Source: Mastigias papua
Lineage: Eukaryota; Cnidaria; Scyphozoa; Rhizostomeae; Mastigiidae
NCBI GenBank assembly: GCA_964019165.1
Contig: OZ025273.1
Span: 16,784,714 to 16,848,713, forward strand
DNA length: 64,000 nucleotides
Direction: 5' to 3'
Position numbers and translations under genes: made by a program. The first letter of the stretch is position 1, and each line of letters opens with the position of its first letter. The notes under the pieces were generated by a model. That model saw only the letters and a list, made by a program, of their open reading frames with translations. It did no database searches and was not told the DNA's origin. Below, piece after piece: positions 1 through 11,083 of this stretch.

Positions 1-956
1 ATTGTTATGAGTTCCAAGCACTTTCTCAAGTTTATCTATGTTTCAACCAATCTTTTCAAGTACAGAGTGGTCGAAAAATTCACCATTGTCTTCTGCATGC
101 ATCTTTCTTTCAAGTTCTTCCATGTATGCGCGTTCATGCTCTCTAAGTATGGCTAAAGTATTGTCAATAAGTACTTCCTGTTCTCCATCCTCATATTTTT
201 CAGCGTTTTTTTTGTGACATGATGACCTTCTTCATTTGATTCTTGTTCCATTGAGTTAGGTATGATAACTCTATCGATATTGGATCTCATATTTGCTTCC
301 TTGTCTTGCCAAATTTGGCTTGATTTCATTTCCTCCTTTTTACATTTTTCCTTCCATTGGTTTCTGAGATGTTCTTTCTTGATAGGGTGCTTTTCATACT
401 TTACAATTATCATATTGTCAATTTCCTTGTCAATCATCTTGATCTTTTCCCCGTAAGTATCACTCTTTAATCGTAATATTTCAATTTCTTCCATTAATTT
501 TTGCTGTGCTTGATTCACTCTTACTTCGTATTCTTCTTTCGTTTCTTCCCTTTGGTGCCTTGGAACTAGGTGGTTTGGTAATGACATTTCAGTCTTGTTG
601 CAGAGATCTTCGTACATTTCGGCAATTTTCTCACTTTTTAGTTGGTAATAATGGAGCCGTTTTCTCTTCCTCTTTTTCTTCCTTATGATTCTTGAATAGT
701 TTGATGGCGTCTGCTTTTTGTTGGTAGCTCTCGTTTCATCTTTCTGTACGTAGTATTCCAGGACTTCCGATAAGCTCACAATGTTTTCCACCAGTTTACA
801 TTCTTTTGTAGGGTTGCCTTCTGATAGGAGGGTTGCTGCCTCTCTTATTTGTCGTATGACGAGGAGAATATAGGGTGCTTGACCTGGTTGAAAACTTGTT
901 TCAGCTTCTTGGCCATCAAAACCTATCCGCTCTTGTCTTCTTGGATTCAATGTCAT
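1..956 (-). pseudogene. Broken coiled-coil, lysine-rich ORF of unknown family
   Basis: I do not recognise this protein. The open part (153-956) encodes 267 residues rich in K, E and R. A basic run (IIRKKKRKRKR) lies near residue 90, followed by a long helical, coiled-coil-like stretch (about residues 100-215), which suggests a nucleic-acid-binding or structural protein, possibly the first ORF of a retroelement. The ORF ends soon after a run of eight T on the plus strand (186-230 region). In the next frame the same strand stays open and keeps the same acidic/helical character down to about position 60, then meets an in-frame TGA and continues to the window edge. I infer a homopolymer frameshift plus one nonsense change, so this is a decayed copy. 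The gene runs off the left edge. Confidence 0.5.
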
Positions 957-1160
957 CTTAGTGCTCCAGAACAGTAATATGTGAAACCTTTGAATTTAAT
1001 CTGTGCACAGTCAAGAGATAGGATAAACAAAGAAATGACTCTGAATCTTCAAGTGACAATTTTTCACTACTAGTTTCACCCATTCATGCGGGCTCTTCAG
1101 GCTAAACTAAAAGATTTACATTGGCAACCTACTTATATTAATCTTTCTGAGTCTTTGTCA

Positions 1161-1241
1161 TATGGCGTAAAATTTAGAATCATTTACATGTTGATATGGC
1201 GTAAAATTTCTAATCGCTGCATATTCGTATGGCGTAAAATG
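1161..1241. repeat. Three short spaced repeats of TATGGCGTAAAAT
   Basis: The motif TATGGCGTAAAATTT occurs at 1161 and 1195 and, shortened, at 1229, spaced 34 bp apart. It lies just upstream of the 5' end of the Helitron-like copy A. The rest of 957-1255 shows nothing recognisable. Confidence 0.6.
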
Positions 1242-1255
1242 TATGTATGCATATA

Positions 1256-3927
1256 TCACTATATACTAAGATGCCTATATGATAATTTATGCCAAACCAA
1301 TCAGATTGCTCGAATTTGTACCACGTGACCCATTTTTTGCCTGATTTTAATGACACTTCTCCTCCTGGGCCTGTAGGGGGATCGCAACCAAATTCGGTTT
1401 AGGGGTTCTCCTTGGGGTCTATTTACTCACAAAGGAGGGATTGTTCCATATCTGTTCTTTTTGCTGAGATATTCCACTTTCAACTTATGGCCACTGCTTT
1501 CCTATACCCTCCGCCATGCTCACTTGACACCTCTGCGCAGGACTGTTGCTTTCACGTTTGCGAATGTTCATGGAGGACGATGTTGCTGTGTGTGATTGCG
1601 AGGAGATTTTTGTCACTGTCTTTCCAGGTAAACCGACTCTGTTTTCTGTAGATGGATTGATTTAAGATTCCATGTATATCCTTTGTCCATTTCATCTGTA
1701 TTCTACTGTTGCGAGCCATTTATTTCTATATTTTTCAACCAGATTCAACCACCTTCCCTCGAAGTTATTGCCGCCATGACAGTTCTTCTCCAAGTTGTTT
1801 GATTCTATGTGCTAAATCACCGTGCTTTTACTGCTACATTGTGAAAACATATTCAACATATGTTTGACTTTCTATTCTGTGCTAGACTATGGCAGTTTGT
1901 TTGCTCTTCATGCATATATTGATGACATGGAATGGAGTGCGTGCTGCTTTCATTTGGGAATGTTTTGATATGCACTACCGTAATATTGCCGTGTGACTTG
2001 GAGGAGAATTTTGTCATTCAGCTTTCAGTTTAGTGCTTTTTTCGCTTGATTTCATTCGCTAAATTATCCTACTTTTCTTACTAAATTGTGATGAAATGAT
2101 TACTGTATGTTTACTGTTGTATTCCTTGGTAGCTTGGAATTTATTCATTGCTTTTACCGCATGTACGAATGGCATAGGATATGGTTATGTTTGGCGATAA
2201 AGTATTGGTATGTGGAATGCTTTCACTGAAGTATGTATAGGGCTATTGCTGAATTTGGTTACCCTAATTTTGCAGTTTTTACCTTCACCCTTTACTGTTG
2301 TCATAGTGTGTATGATGAAATGCAAGGGGATTCCCAAGTTCATATCACGATCGCAGATACCTGTTGTCCTTTGTGGTAGTTCCCCTAAGTTTTTGCTTGA
2401 TTTTCTGTTCTAAATTACCATTTTGTTACTGCAGAAGTATCATTATGATATTCAGGAGGCATTCAATGCAATATTTGCTTATGTACTAGGAGCCTTTAGC
2501 TTGCTCTTCATTCTTAGTATATGCACATGAGATGGATATTAGGATGTCTCACGAGTTAGGCCACTTTGTTTACGTTTGAGATATTGCCCTTCAACTCGAA
2601 TTTACTCCTTGATTTTATCATACATATTTTACAGGCAAACACTAGGATGTTACCAACTTTATTCTCAGCTCAGTAACTCTCTTTTCAATTTGTTTTCACT
2701 CTATTTACAGTAGGCCTCATGGTTATTTCCACTATAGATGGTAGAGGTATTTTGGTGAAGTCATATTAAAGGGGTTCTACTAAACTAAATGTTCTTTTGT
2801 TGGGACACAGTTGCCCTTCTTTCTCAGATCACTTGATATAAATTCCATTACTGAATTCCATAGATCATTCTGCACGTGATGATATACTCTTAAGGGATGA
2901 ATTTATCTTACCCCCACTGAAGTAATACCTTCATTTGAAATCTTAGTTGGTAATGCAGTATATATATTATGACTCAATTCAAAGAATTACTGACTTCCAT
3001 GGATCATTCTGCATATGATAGTATAGCTTTTTAGGGACGAATTAGTACTAGATAGCAACATTTTGATTTATGGAGCCACTTTCTTCTATCCAACTACCAT
3101 TATTATTTGAAATCTGAATTTTACATGGTTGTAACAGATAATTTAGTACTGGATAGCTGCTTTATTTGTTTTGTATAGCCATAACCTATGAACTCCCCCA
3201 AGAACTTTGGTTGAAATCTAATATGATGATTCATGCTGCTCAGTCATGGGCTTTACACTCTGTTATATATATATATATATATAAAGCTGTGATATAGGAA
3301 TACTAAGCAAAATTCTTTTGTTTTATCACCTGGAACTACACAGTCCTATCATAGATTCCAGTTGTATAACACCTACATGTATGGGTCAGACTTGATCCTT
3401 TACCTCTGTAGACAAGATTAGTGGTCACCTACACGATAACAGAACCACTCATACCTGCCAATTCATGTGCTATATTGTATCTGTTATGACATCCTAAAAT
3501 TATATCACTAGATTTTACAAAACTCCTTAAGTTAGAATTGAGTGAAGCAGGAGACAATATGTAATGTAGTTTCATTAGCGCCTCATTTTAGAGAGCATTT
3601 TAAACAATTCTGTGCATAATTCATATAATATAGACTAGCTTAGTACCGATAGCCCGCTAGAACGCGGGCTCCCCTAGCCCCAGTTGAAATGTTGCATATT
3701 AGCCTTGGAAAGACTAACTCTGTGCCCCCATGAAAGTTGCATGGTCTGGTCGCATAGGATCACGAGAAGGTGACGTTATGGGACTCTGCGATGGAGCACG
3801 TGACTTTCAGCCTTGCATTGTGCAAATCGAAGAAAATTGTGAGAAAAAATTGTGCAAAAAGTGGTCGGATACCTGCGCTAGGCTACGGGGCTTCTTGATT
3901 TTCTTCCTGTCCCTTTACTGCCCCGTA
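1256..3927 (+). mobile_element. Helitron-like non-coding repeat, copy A (3' end lost)
   Basis: Copy A starts TCACTATATACTAAG directly after an A, as expected for a Helitron 5' end (TC, inserted between A and T). The same start recurs at 55929 and 60564. All three continue into a related block (TGTACCACGTGACCC in A and D). Positions 1886-3600 are nearly identical to 6696-8457, apart from about 64 bp missing in A around 2373. A further shared motif, CGCCATGACAGTTCTTCTC, lies near 1771. No Rep/helicase ORF is present, so it is non-autonomous. The copy stops at 3927, at the tip of its terminal palindrome, where it is fused to a truncated Harbinger. Assignment to Helitrons rests on the ends only; a foldback DNA transposon is the alternative. 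Confidence 0.55.
3640..3927. repeat. Left arm and loop of the terminal palindrome, copy A
   Basis: This stretch is the left arm of the palindrome that is present as a pair of arms at 8457-8893 and 59982-60563. It begins with the GC-rich hairpin AGCCCGC..GCGGGCT and runs to CTACGGGGC (3883-3891), a loop, and the first bases of the returning arm (GCCCCGTA, ending 3927). The rest of the right arm is missing and Harbinger coding sequence follows at once. An 85-codon reading frame across it (3730-3987) is only the arm read through, since the same peptide is encoded by the opposite arm at 8600-8803. Confidence 0.75.
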
Positions 3928-3928
3928 A

Positions 3929-4852
3929 AGCGCACTTCCTATCCGAAAGCGTGTTGGGGTTGCAATCTGGAGGCTAGCTACCAATAGTGATTATAGAACC
4001 ATTGGACACCTATTTGGTATTTCAACTGCTAGTGTCTGCTTAATTCTTGATGAATTCTGCAATGCTATGACAACTATGATGCTGCCAAGGTATATTAGGA
4101 TTCCAACTCATGTCGAATTAATAAAGGTAGTGGAAGAATTTGAAAGCAAATGGGGATTTCCACAATGTGCTGGTGCAATTGATGGCTCCCATATTCCAAT
4201 TAAGGCACCTATTGAGTATCACACAGATTTCTACAATCGAAAGGGGTGGTACTCTATTATTTTACAAGCTGTGGTTGATAGTAACTACAAATTCATTGAC
4301 ATATACATTGGTTGGCCAGGAAAAGTGCATGATGCTCGTGTTTTTAGCAGTTCCTCTGTATTTGAGAAAGGGCAAAGAAAACAGTTATTTGTTGGTGAGT
4401 TGGCAAAAATTATGAATGGCATAAAGGTCCCTTTTAATATCATTGCTGATGCAGCCTATCCACTGCTACCATGGGTTATGAAGCCATTCTCTGACAATGG
4501 AAATCTTCCACCTGAAAAAGTGCATTTCAATTACAGACTAAGTAGAGCAAGGATGGTGGTGGAGAATGCTTTTGGACGCTTAAAAGGGAGATGGCGCTGC
4601 CTCCTGAAACAAAATGAAAGTGACCTAGCAGGAATGAACAATATTGTTGCTGCATGTTGTGTTCTGCACAATATATGTGAGACTTTTAAAGATGATTTTG
4701 ACCCTGAACTTTTAAGACATACTGGTGATACAAGTGAGGAAAATATCAGCAGAAACAATCTACTTGAGTTTAATGATACCAATGTTGTTGGAGATGATGC
4801 AGAAAGCATAAGAGCTGCCCTTGTACAGTATTGTAAAGATGTACCAGCTTAG
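3929..4852 (+). pseudogene. Harbinger transposase, N-terminally truncated
   Basis: This encodes the catalytic part of a PIF/Harbinger transposase (DDE_Tnp_4 family), which cuts and joins transposon ends in the nucleus. The first ATG is at 4067 (261 residues), but the frame is open and conserved back to 3929: IRKRVG, IWRLATN and the helix-turn-helix stretch YRTIGHLFGIS align with the full copy at 22919-24262. Numbered from the ATG, the triad is visible as D39 (GAIDGSH), D128 (ADAAYP) and E166 (VENAFGRLKGRW). The C-terminus is intact. About 165 N-terminal residues of the full protein are lost at the fusion point with the palindrome, so it is unlikely to be functional. No stop or frameshift is visible in the remaining part. 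Confidence 0.9.
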
Positions 4853-5387
4853 TAAAAATATACTAAAAACCTGCAAATCATAACCTCTTTTATTAAGAAC
4901 CTATAGCCTAAAATTATATATTTTGATTTCAAATAATTGCACCCTTTTCAGCCAGAAATTCTAGCTAGGTTCATATTAATGGTTCATACCTTGTCCAATG
5001 GGAAATAAACTCAATCTACTTGCCAATCAATCCTTTTTATGTATGCTTAAAAAATGCATACATGATTTCAATAGGCAGAGTCAACCTACCAATTTTAGCC
5101 ACATGAATTTACAAGTCCTGTTTTGTGTTGTTAGTTAGTTTCTCACAGTAATTCTGTGCTTAGCTTTCAACTATCCTTTTTCTAGCATTGGTTTTGGAAC
5201 CTAGCACTCTGATTACTTGAACTACCTCCTCACATAAAAATTTGATCAGGCTCATTTCAAAATTGTAGACTCTTATGTGCAAGCTTTTTTACTGTAATGA
5301 TCAGAACACATTCATACCAATCATAAAATTTTAAAAGTTCAGTTTAGACATTAAAGTTTGTACTAATTGTTCAGTTTTCAACAGTAG

Positions 5388-6422
5388 CTAAAGACTTGTA
5401 TAAGTGTTTTCTTGATTGTCACTATTGCCATCAGTATTTTGTTGGTAGCTTTGTTGATATGGAGCATATGTAAAGTTGGAGTGATGTGCTGTCTGTTGCA
5501 TTTGGGGTAAATTTACTTGAGGTATGGGAAATCCAAGACAACTTGTAGCCTGCATAAACATATTGCCCATCATTTGCAAAATACGCATATCATGTTCCAT
5601 CTCCTCTTTCCTACGTTTCTCTTCTTTCTCCATTTCTTTTTGCCATCTTTCTTCCTCCATTTTGAAGAAGCGCTCATCTGACTCTTGCTGCTGCTTCTGT
5701 ATAAGTGAACAGACATTTGACATAAATGCCTCATTTCTGCTACGCTTTTTACTCTTCCCCTTCATAGAAGCAGAAACTTGCCTTTGCCCCTTGCTTGTCT
5801 GAGCGGATAATACTGCCCTACTATTGCCAAGGGGACTTGCCATCTCTCCACTAATGGAGGCTGGCCCTTCCATTGGTAATGAACTCAGACTGTCATCCAG
5901 ACTGACTTCAGTTTCAGAGCTTGTATTGCTGAAGTTTTCTGGCTGTGCTACGTTTATAGAACTGGTCAGATCTTCACCAGTGGAAGTCTGAGCCTCGAGG
6001 ACGTCTTCTGCTATGTTTTCTTGAAGGCTACTTTCCAAAAGGTTTGCGGGTCGCGTAATAGGCCTATCTCCCATAACGCTATCCAGCTCTTCAAAATATT
6101 TGCATGTCTTCCGACTATGTCCAGATTTGCTGTTGTTGTCCTTCACCTTTTTATAATTTTGCTTTAGCTGCTTTATCTTCTCTCTCACCTGTTGAAATGT
6201 TCTTTCGAACCCAGTTTCATCCTTCAGTCTCTGTGCCATCTTCTCAAAGATGGGCTTCTTTCTAGTGCATGAATCTAGTTGCTGCTGAACTTTTTCATCA
6301 GCCCAGATCTCAATCAGTGCCAAAACTTCAGTTTCCTCCCACGTTGTACCTCTATCAATGTTTGCTTGCATCGTGTGTATGTAAATCGCAGACGAAATAT
6401 AAGATTTGGATGAATGCCGCAC
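5388..6422 (-). CDS. Harbinger accessory Myb/SANT-like DNA-binding protein
   Basis: A 344-residue intact ORF, convergent with the transposase of the same element. Residues about 24-115 form a Myb/SANT-like (trihelix) domain: TTWEETEVLALIEIWAD, FQQVREKIKQLKQNYKKVKD, then the family signature MGDRPITRPANLLES. A serine-rich linker follows, then a charged helix (EEERWQKEMEKEEKRRKEEM, about residues 260-280) likely to self-associate. In known Harbinger elements this second protein is needed for nuclear import of the transposase and its recruitment to transposon ends; that role is inferred here. The tail is rich in Q, Y and N. The homologue at 25016-25840 is 274 residues and shares the same architecture. 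Start chosen at the first ATG; an inner ATG (MQANIDRG) may be the real one. Confidence 0.85.
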   Translation of the reverse strand: MRHSSKSYISSAIYIHTMQANIDRGTTWEETEVLALIEIWADEKVQQQLDSCTRKKPIFEKMAQRLKDETGFERTFQQVREKIKQLKQNYKKVKDNNSKSGHSRKTCKYFEELDSVMGDRPITRPANLLESSLQENIAEDVLEAQTSTGEDLTSSINVAQPENFSNTSSETEVSLDDSLSSLPMEGPASISGEMASPLGNSRAVLSAQTSKGQRQVSASMKGKSKKRSRNEAFMSNVCSLIQKQQQESDERFFKMEEERWQKEMEKEEKRRKEEMEHDMRILQMMGNMFMQATSCLGFPIPQVNLPQMQQTAHHSNFTYAPYQQSYQQNTDGNSDNQENTYTSL

Positions 6423-6694
6423 GTGCTCTTCTGGTATCGTTAAAATTTACGCGGGAATTTCATTTGCTGAGCATGCGTAGAAGAAAACTAACCCAGGTTC
6501 GCCCCAGGTTTGCGTTTACACTACACTTTGACGAAACTAACCTAGGTTCGACCTAGGGCGAACCCACCTCCAGAAGTGGGTTGAATCAACCTGGGGCGAA
6601 CCCGGGTTAGTTCGCGTTTACACTACGCAAAACGAACCTAGGTTAGTTTTAACCTGGGGCGAACCTAGGTTAGTTTGTGTAGTGTAAACAGGGC
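6423..6694. repeat. Subterminal repeat array and right end of Harbinger 1
   Basis: The last 200 bp repeat the motifs AACCTAGGTT and CCTGGGGCGAACC in both orientations (6490-6680), with TTTACACTAC appearing three times. Such clustered subterminal motifs are the usual binding sites for Harbinger-encoded proteins. The terminus is GTAGTGTAAACAGGGCT. Confidence 0.75.
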
Positions 6695-6695
6695 T

Positions 6696-8893
6696 TATGG
6701 CAGTTTGTTTGCTCTTCATGCATATTTTGATGACATGGAATGGCGTGCATGCTGCTTTCATTTGGGAATGTTTTGATATGCACTACCATAATATTGCCGT
6801 GTGACTTGGAGGAGAATTTTGTCGTTCAGCTTTCAGTTTAGTGCTTTTTTCGCTTGATTTCATTAGCTAAGTTATCCTACTTTTCTTACTAAATTGTGAT
6901 GAAATGATTACTGTATGTTTACTGTTGTATTCCTTGGTAGCTTGGAATTTATTCATTGCTTTTACCGCATGTACGAATGGCATAGGATATGGTTATGTGT
7001 GGCGATAAAGTATTGGTATGTGGAATGCTTTCACTGAGGTATGTATAGGGCTATTGCTGAATTTGGTTGCCCTAATTTTGCAGTTTTTACTTTCACCCTT
7101 TACTTTTGTCATAGTGTGTATGATGATATGCAAGGGGATTCCCAAGTTCATCTCACGATCACAGATACCTGTTGTCCTTTGTTTTGGAATTTAATTGCGG
7201 TCTTTTGAGGGTGATTCCATAACTTTGCTTCAAGGGCATTAAGATCATGGTAGTTCCCCTAAGTTTTTGCTTGATTTTCTGTTCTAAATTACCGTTTTGT
7301 TACTGCAGAAGTATCATTATGATATTCAGGAGGCATTCAATGCAATATTTGCTTATGTACTAGGAGCCTTTAGCTTGCTCTTCATTCTTAGTATATGCAC
7401 ATGAGATGGATGTTAGGATGTCTCAAGAGTTAGGCCACTTTGTTTACGTTTGAGATATTGCCCTTCAACTCGAATTTACTCCTTGATTTTATCATACATA
7501 TTTTACAGGCAAACACTAGGATGTCACCAACTTTATTCTCAGCTCAGTAACTCTCTTTTCACTTTGTTTTCACTCTATTTACAGTAGGCCTCATGGTTAT
7601 TTCCACTATAGATGGTAGAGGTATTTTGGTGAAGTCATATTAAAGGGGTTCTACTAAACTAAATGTTCTTTTGTTGGCACAGTTGCCCTTCTTTCTCAGA
7701 TCACTTGATATAAATTCCATTACTGAATTCCATAGATCATTCTGCACGTGATGATATACTCTTAAGGGATGAATTTATCTTGCCCCCACTGAAGTAATAC
7801 CTTCATTTGAAATCTTAGTTGGTAATGCAGTATATATATTATGACTCAATTCAAAGAATTACTGACTTCCATGGATCATTCTGCATATGATAGTATAGCT
7901 GTTTAGGGATGAATTAGTACTAGATAGCAACATTTTGATTTATGGAGCCACTTTCTTCTATCCAACTACCATTATTATTTGAAATCTGAATTTTACATGG
8001 TTGTAACAGATAATTTAGTACTGGATAGCTGCTTTATTTGTTTTGTATAGCCATAACCTATGAACTCCCCCCAAGAACGTTGGTTGAAATCTAATATGAT
8101 GATTCATGCTGCTCAGTCATGGGCTTTACACTCTGTTATATATATATATAAAGCTGTGATATAGGAATACTAAGCAATATTCTTTTGTTTTATCACCTGG
8201 AACTACACAGTCCTATCATAGATTCCAGTTGTATAACACCTACATGAATGGGTCAGACTTGATCCTTTACCTCTGTAGACAAGATTAGTGGTCACCTACA
8301 CGATAACAGACCCACTCATACCTGCCACTTCATGTGCTATATTGTATCTGTTGAGACATCCTAAAATTATATCACTAGATTTTACAAAACTCCTTAAGTT
8401 AGAATTGAGTGAAGCAGGAGACAATATGTAATGTATTTTCATTAGCGCCTCATTTTAGTTGCATGGTCTGGTCGCATAGGATCACGAGAAGGTGATGTTA
8501 TGGGACTCTGCGATGGAGCACGTGACTTTCAGCCTTGCATTGTGCAAATCGAAGACAATTGCGAGAAAAAATTGTGCAAAAAGTGGTTGGATACCTGCGC
8601 TAGGCTACGGGGCTTCTTGACATTCTTCCTGTCCCTTTACTGCCCCGTAGCCTAGCGCAGGTATCCGACCACTTTTTGCACAAGTTTTTCTCGCAATTGT
8701 CTTCGATTTGCACAATGCAAGGCTGAAAGTCACGTGCTCCATCGCAGAGTCCCATAACGTCACCTTCTCGTGATCCTATGCGACCAGACCATGCAACTTT
8801 CATGGGGGCACAGCGTTAGTCTTTCCAAGGCTAATATGCAACTTTTGAACTGGGGCTAGGGGAGCCCGCGTTCTAGCGGGCTATCAGTACTAA
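6696..8893 (+). mobile_element. Helitron-like non-coding repeat, copy B (5' end lost)
   Basis: Copy B begins abruptly where Harbinger 1 ends and matches copy A from 1886 onward with few differences, including a shorter (TA)n run at 8137 and about 64 bp (7183-7247) that A lacks. It ends GGGGAGCCCGCG, a loop, GCGGGCTATCAGTACTAA: a GC-rich hairpin about 10 nt before CTAA, as in Helitron 3' ends (hairpin then CTRR). No ORF of note. The outermost left part of its palindrome is deleted at 8457. Confidence 0.55.
8457..8893. repeat. Terminal palindrome of copy B
   Basis: Arms 8457-8613 and 8642-8798 are inverted copies with the centre near 8627; the loop is about 28 bp. The right side then continues 95 bp to the 3' hairpin and CTAA. 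The distal left arm is missing when compared with 59982-60563. A 67-codon minus-strand frame at 8600-8803 is the arm itself and not a gene. Confidence 0.8.
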
Positions 8894-9730
8894 GTATATG
8901 ACTACTGTGTTAGCCATAGTCTTTAAAACTACAGTGATGTCAAGTTTAGTTTGAATTGACAACCTGTGTTGATTGATTCACTCTTGATGGTAATTTGTTA
9001 AAGTAAGCAGTGGCTTGATACAAGACTGTTCTGTGATGGCTCACCATTGGTTAACATATGTACATGCAACTGGTGTTGTTGTCTTGTAATGTACTCATGA
9101 ATTTCTGAGTTTTTGTGGAACACTTCAGAGAGATGTTGGGGGTTTAGTTGGTTAGTACAGTAAACGGAGCCTGTGTGTCTTTTGTACCATTCAAATACCA
9201 ATGTTTATGAACCCAATTATTTTTTCCCCAAACTGGTAGCAACTTTCAATGCACCCTAGTTCAAGTTAGTTTAACGTGTAGCCATCCTATGCCATGGGTT
9301 TCTCCCTGGGATTTCTTGGTTGTAAGGGCTCAATTTTGAAGTCACAAAATGGGTTTTTTGCAACATTGCTTTGGTAGTATTTTTATTAGCTTGCCAGTAT
9401 CCATTAGGCACCTACTTTGAGTAAATATTGTCCATCAGCTGCTGCACAAGAATGCATCAATGGGTCTGCATACTATTTGTACATATATCTGTCTCCCAAG
9501 GCCTTGGCTTCATTAAATGGATATTTGTTGAACCAATAATTGTACAGATCAGTCATTAATTACTATCAAAACTAGTTTATTGCATGCTCAATTGCCAGAT
9601 TTGGTATTTTTTGATACCTTTGGGTCTCATCAAAAATATTTAATTGATACTTCTGGGCCTGTGACATTTTATTTGATACTTTGAGGGGGATTTTGGAAAT
9701 TGCAGATGGACCCGCCCGTATACAAAATGT
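8894..9730. other. No recognisable feature
   Basis: AT-rich sequence with only short frames. I see no domain, terminal repeat or tandem array that I can support here. Confidence 0.5.
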
Positions 9731-9943
9731 TCAAGTGACCCCCCTGGTTTTCGCGAATTTTCCAGTTTGTCCTTTCTCCACATGACCCACTACATGTCCA
9801 TTTTTCAAGACACATACACCATACTTGTCAACTAGGTTTGTTGGTTCTTGGACTGCTGTTAGTTGCTTGCTGATAATGGCTGTCCATGTTTGACGATAAA
9901 CATGATATCCTTTCACAAATGATTCAATTTCAAACCTTTCCAT
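9731..9943 (-). pseudogene. HIRAN-like domain fragment
   Basis: A 70-codon fragment containing ESFVKGYHVYRQTW, then AVQEPTNLVDKYGVCVLKNG and HVVGHV. This pattern (aromatic start, NxxDxxAV, G-x-x-VGHV) recalls HIRAN and HIRAN-like domains found alone or next to nuclease-like domains in many cnidarian and sponge predicted proteins. The frame ends soon after GHV, so the domain is truncated. It lies on the same strand as the YqaJ-like and SWIM fragments further right, which may belong to the same former gene or element. Identification is from memory of the motif only. Confidence 0.45.
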
Positions 9944-10291
9944 GTTTGTTTCGCCTATTTGTTTGACTTTTTATTGAAGGCTTTTCCTGGTGGTTTGCTT
10001 TTTGTTTTATAACAGTCGACAATGAAGAGTTAAATAGTCTGACGCTGGAGTTTTTTGTCATGCAACCGGAATTAATGAAATAGCGCTAGCCAATTACTAC
10101 CCACTTGTTAGCAGTAGAGAAGAGTAGGCTATTTAGCAACTAGAAGCCCATAAAACACAGTGTTTTCCGACCCCTGATACTTCAAACCCCCGCTATCTCG
10201 AACTATTTTTCATTTCCCTTGAGAGTTCGAGATATCAAGGTTCAACTGTACATCAGTTTCCAAAACTCTTTCAGCTATAGGATTACCAGAC

Positions 10292-10560
10292 TTAAGAGTG
10301 TTTTTTGAGTTGCACTTTCCCTTGAACAATATCCTTTATCTTGCTTGATGTCAGAAAGCCTTTTCTGTGAAGTCTCCAGCTATCACCTTGATCCCTGGTT
10401 TTTCTCTCAATATTTTGAATGTCTTTCTTTGTTAATTTAAGTTCATCTAAAACTTTTTCATGTGATTCTCCTCCTGTCTTAACAAAATTCTCTACCTGTC
10501 TGTAAAGGAATGGCACTGGGTCCTCTCCTCTGCTGTCATCTTCTTTATATTCTAGTTTTT
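10292..10560 (-). pseudogene. YqaJ-like nuclease N-terminal fragment
   Basis: The frame reads LTKKDIQNIERKTRDQGDSW, then HRKGFLTSSKIKDIV, which resembles the start of YqaJ-type (phage/viral recombinase) nuclease domains: a helix ending in a W..HRKGRITAS-like motif. Nothing of the catalytic core follows before the stop. The frame is open slightly upstream of the 10516 start (LEYKEDDSRGEDP). It sits just downstream of the SWIM finger fragment on the same strand, an order seen in SWIM-YqaJ proteins of marine invertebrates as I recall them. Confidence 0.45.
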
Positions 10561-10594
10561 CTAGAATATTTTTATTATTTTCACTCTACCCATT

Positions 10595-11083
10595 TCAAAC
10601 AATGAATGCTTCAGCAATGAATGACAAAGTTTGTGACTTCCTTTTACTCTCCTTAAGGTCACCTTTAGTAAAAGGAGATTTATCACCTTCTGCCCTAGGG
10701 TCAAAATCAATCCTTTCTTGTATAGGGCTCCTTGATCTTTTACTCTTATGTTCTTCATGACTTCTTTTAACTCCACTGCTCTTTAGTTTCCTAGCTGTCT
10801 CTTCTCTTGTTTTACACCCTTGCTTTGTTAATAAATTGCCAGCCTTGGCAACCCTAACTTCCTTGATGGGCATAGCCTTTGCACGTGGAGACTCTTTTTT
10901 CCAGCAACAAAGGGTGTCTGTTGGGCCATTAGTAGGATAAAGGCAATCATGCAGAGAATACATTGCAGCAGCAATGTGCTTGCAAGCCCTATCCTGACCA
11001 CCAGGGCATTTGCAGTATCTGGAATATATTGAACCTGCAGTTGGTGACCAAATGTTTTTGTCATTTTCACCTTCCTCTTGCTA
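10595..11083 (-). pseudogene. SWIM zinc-finger fragment
   Basis: On the minus strand, upstream of the MYSLHDC start at 10963, the same frame encodes SRYCKCPGGQDRACKHIAAA, a SWIM-type finger (CxC, then C-K-H). It is open back to a TAG near 11084. Downstream the frame is lysine- and serine-rich (KLKSSGVKRSHEEHKSKRSR) and stops at 10595. SWIM fingers bind DNA or protein partners. Together with the YqaJ-like fragment this is likely the remains of one gene, or of the second gene of an ISL2EU-type transposon, whose transposase may be the THAP protein at 15228-16690. Confidence 0.6.

Larger units (their letters stand above)
3928..6694. mobile_element. PIF/Harbinger transposon 1, left end deleted
   Basis: The element carries the two convergent genes typical of PIF/Harbinger: a DDE transposase (+) and a Myb/SANT-like protein (-). 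Its right terminus ends GTAGTGTAAACAGGGCT; in inverse it reads AGCCCTGTTTACACTAC, matching the AGCC start of Harbinger 2 (22767). The left terminal repeat and the first third of the transposase are absent. Sequence after the right end matches copy A from 1886 on, so the element sat at that point of a Helitron-like copy, with a three-base target of TTA or TAT. The stretch 4853-5387 between the genes shows only AT-rich non-coding sequence. Confidence 0.85.

Noticed and set aside
3262..3284. (TA)n run as a regulatory element
   Set aside because: It is a microsatellite inside copy A and shorter in copy B (8137).
3730..3987. 85-codon plus-strand reading frame starting MKVAWSGRIGS
   Set aside because: The same peptide is encoded by the inverted arm at 8600-8803, so it reflects the palindrome and is not a gene.
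8998..9201. 67-codon minus-strand ORF
   Set aside because: No family resemblance and no supporting context.
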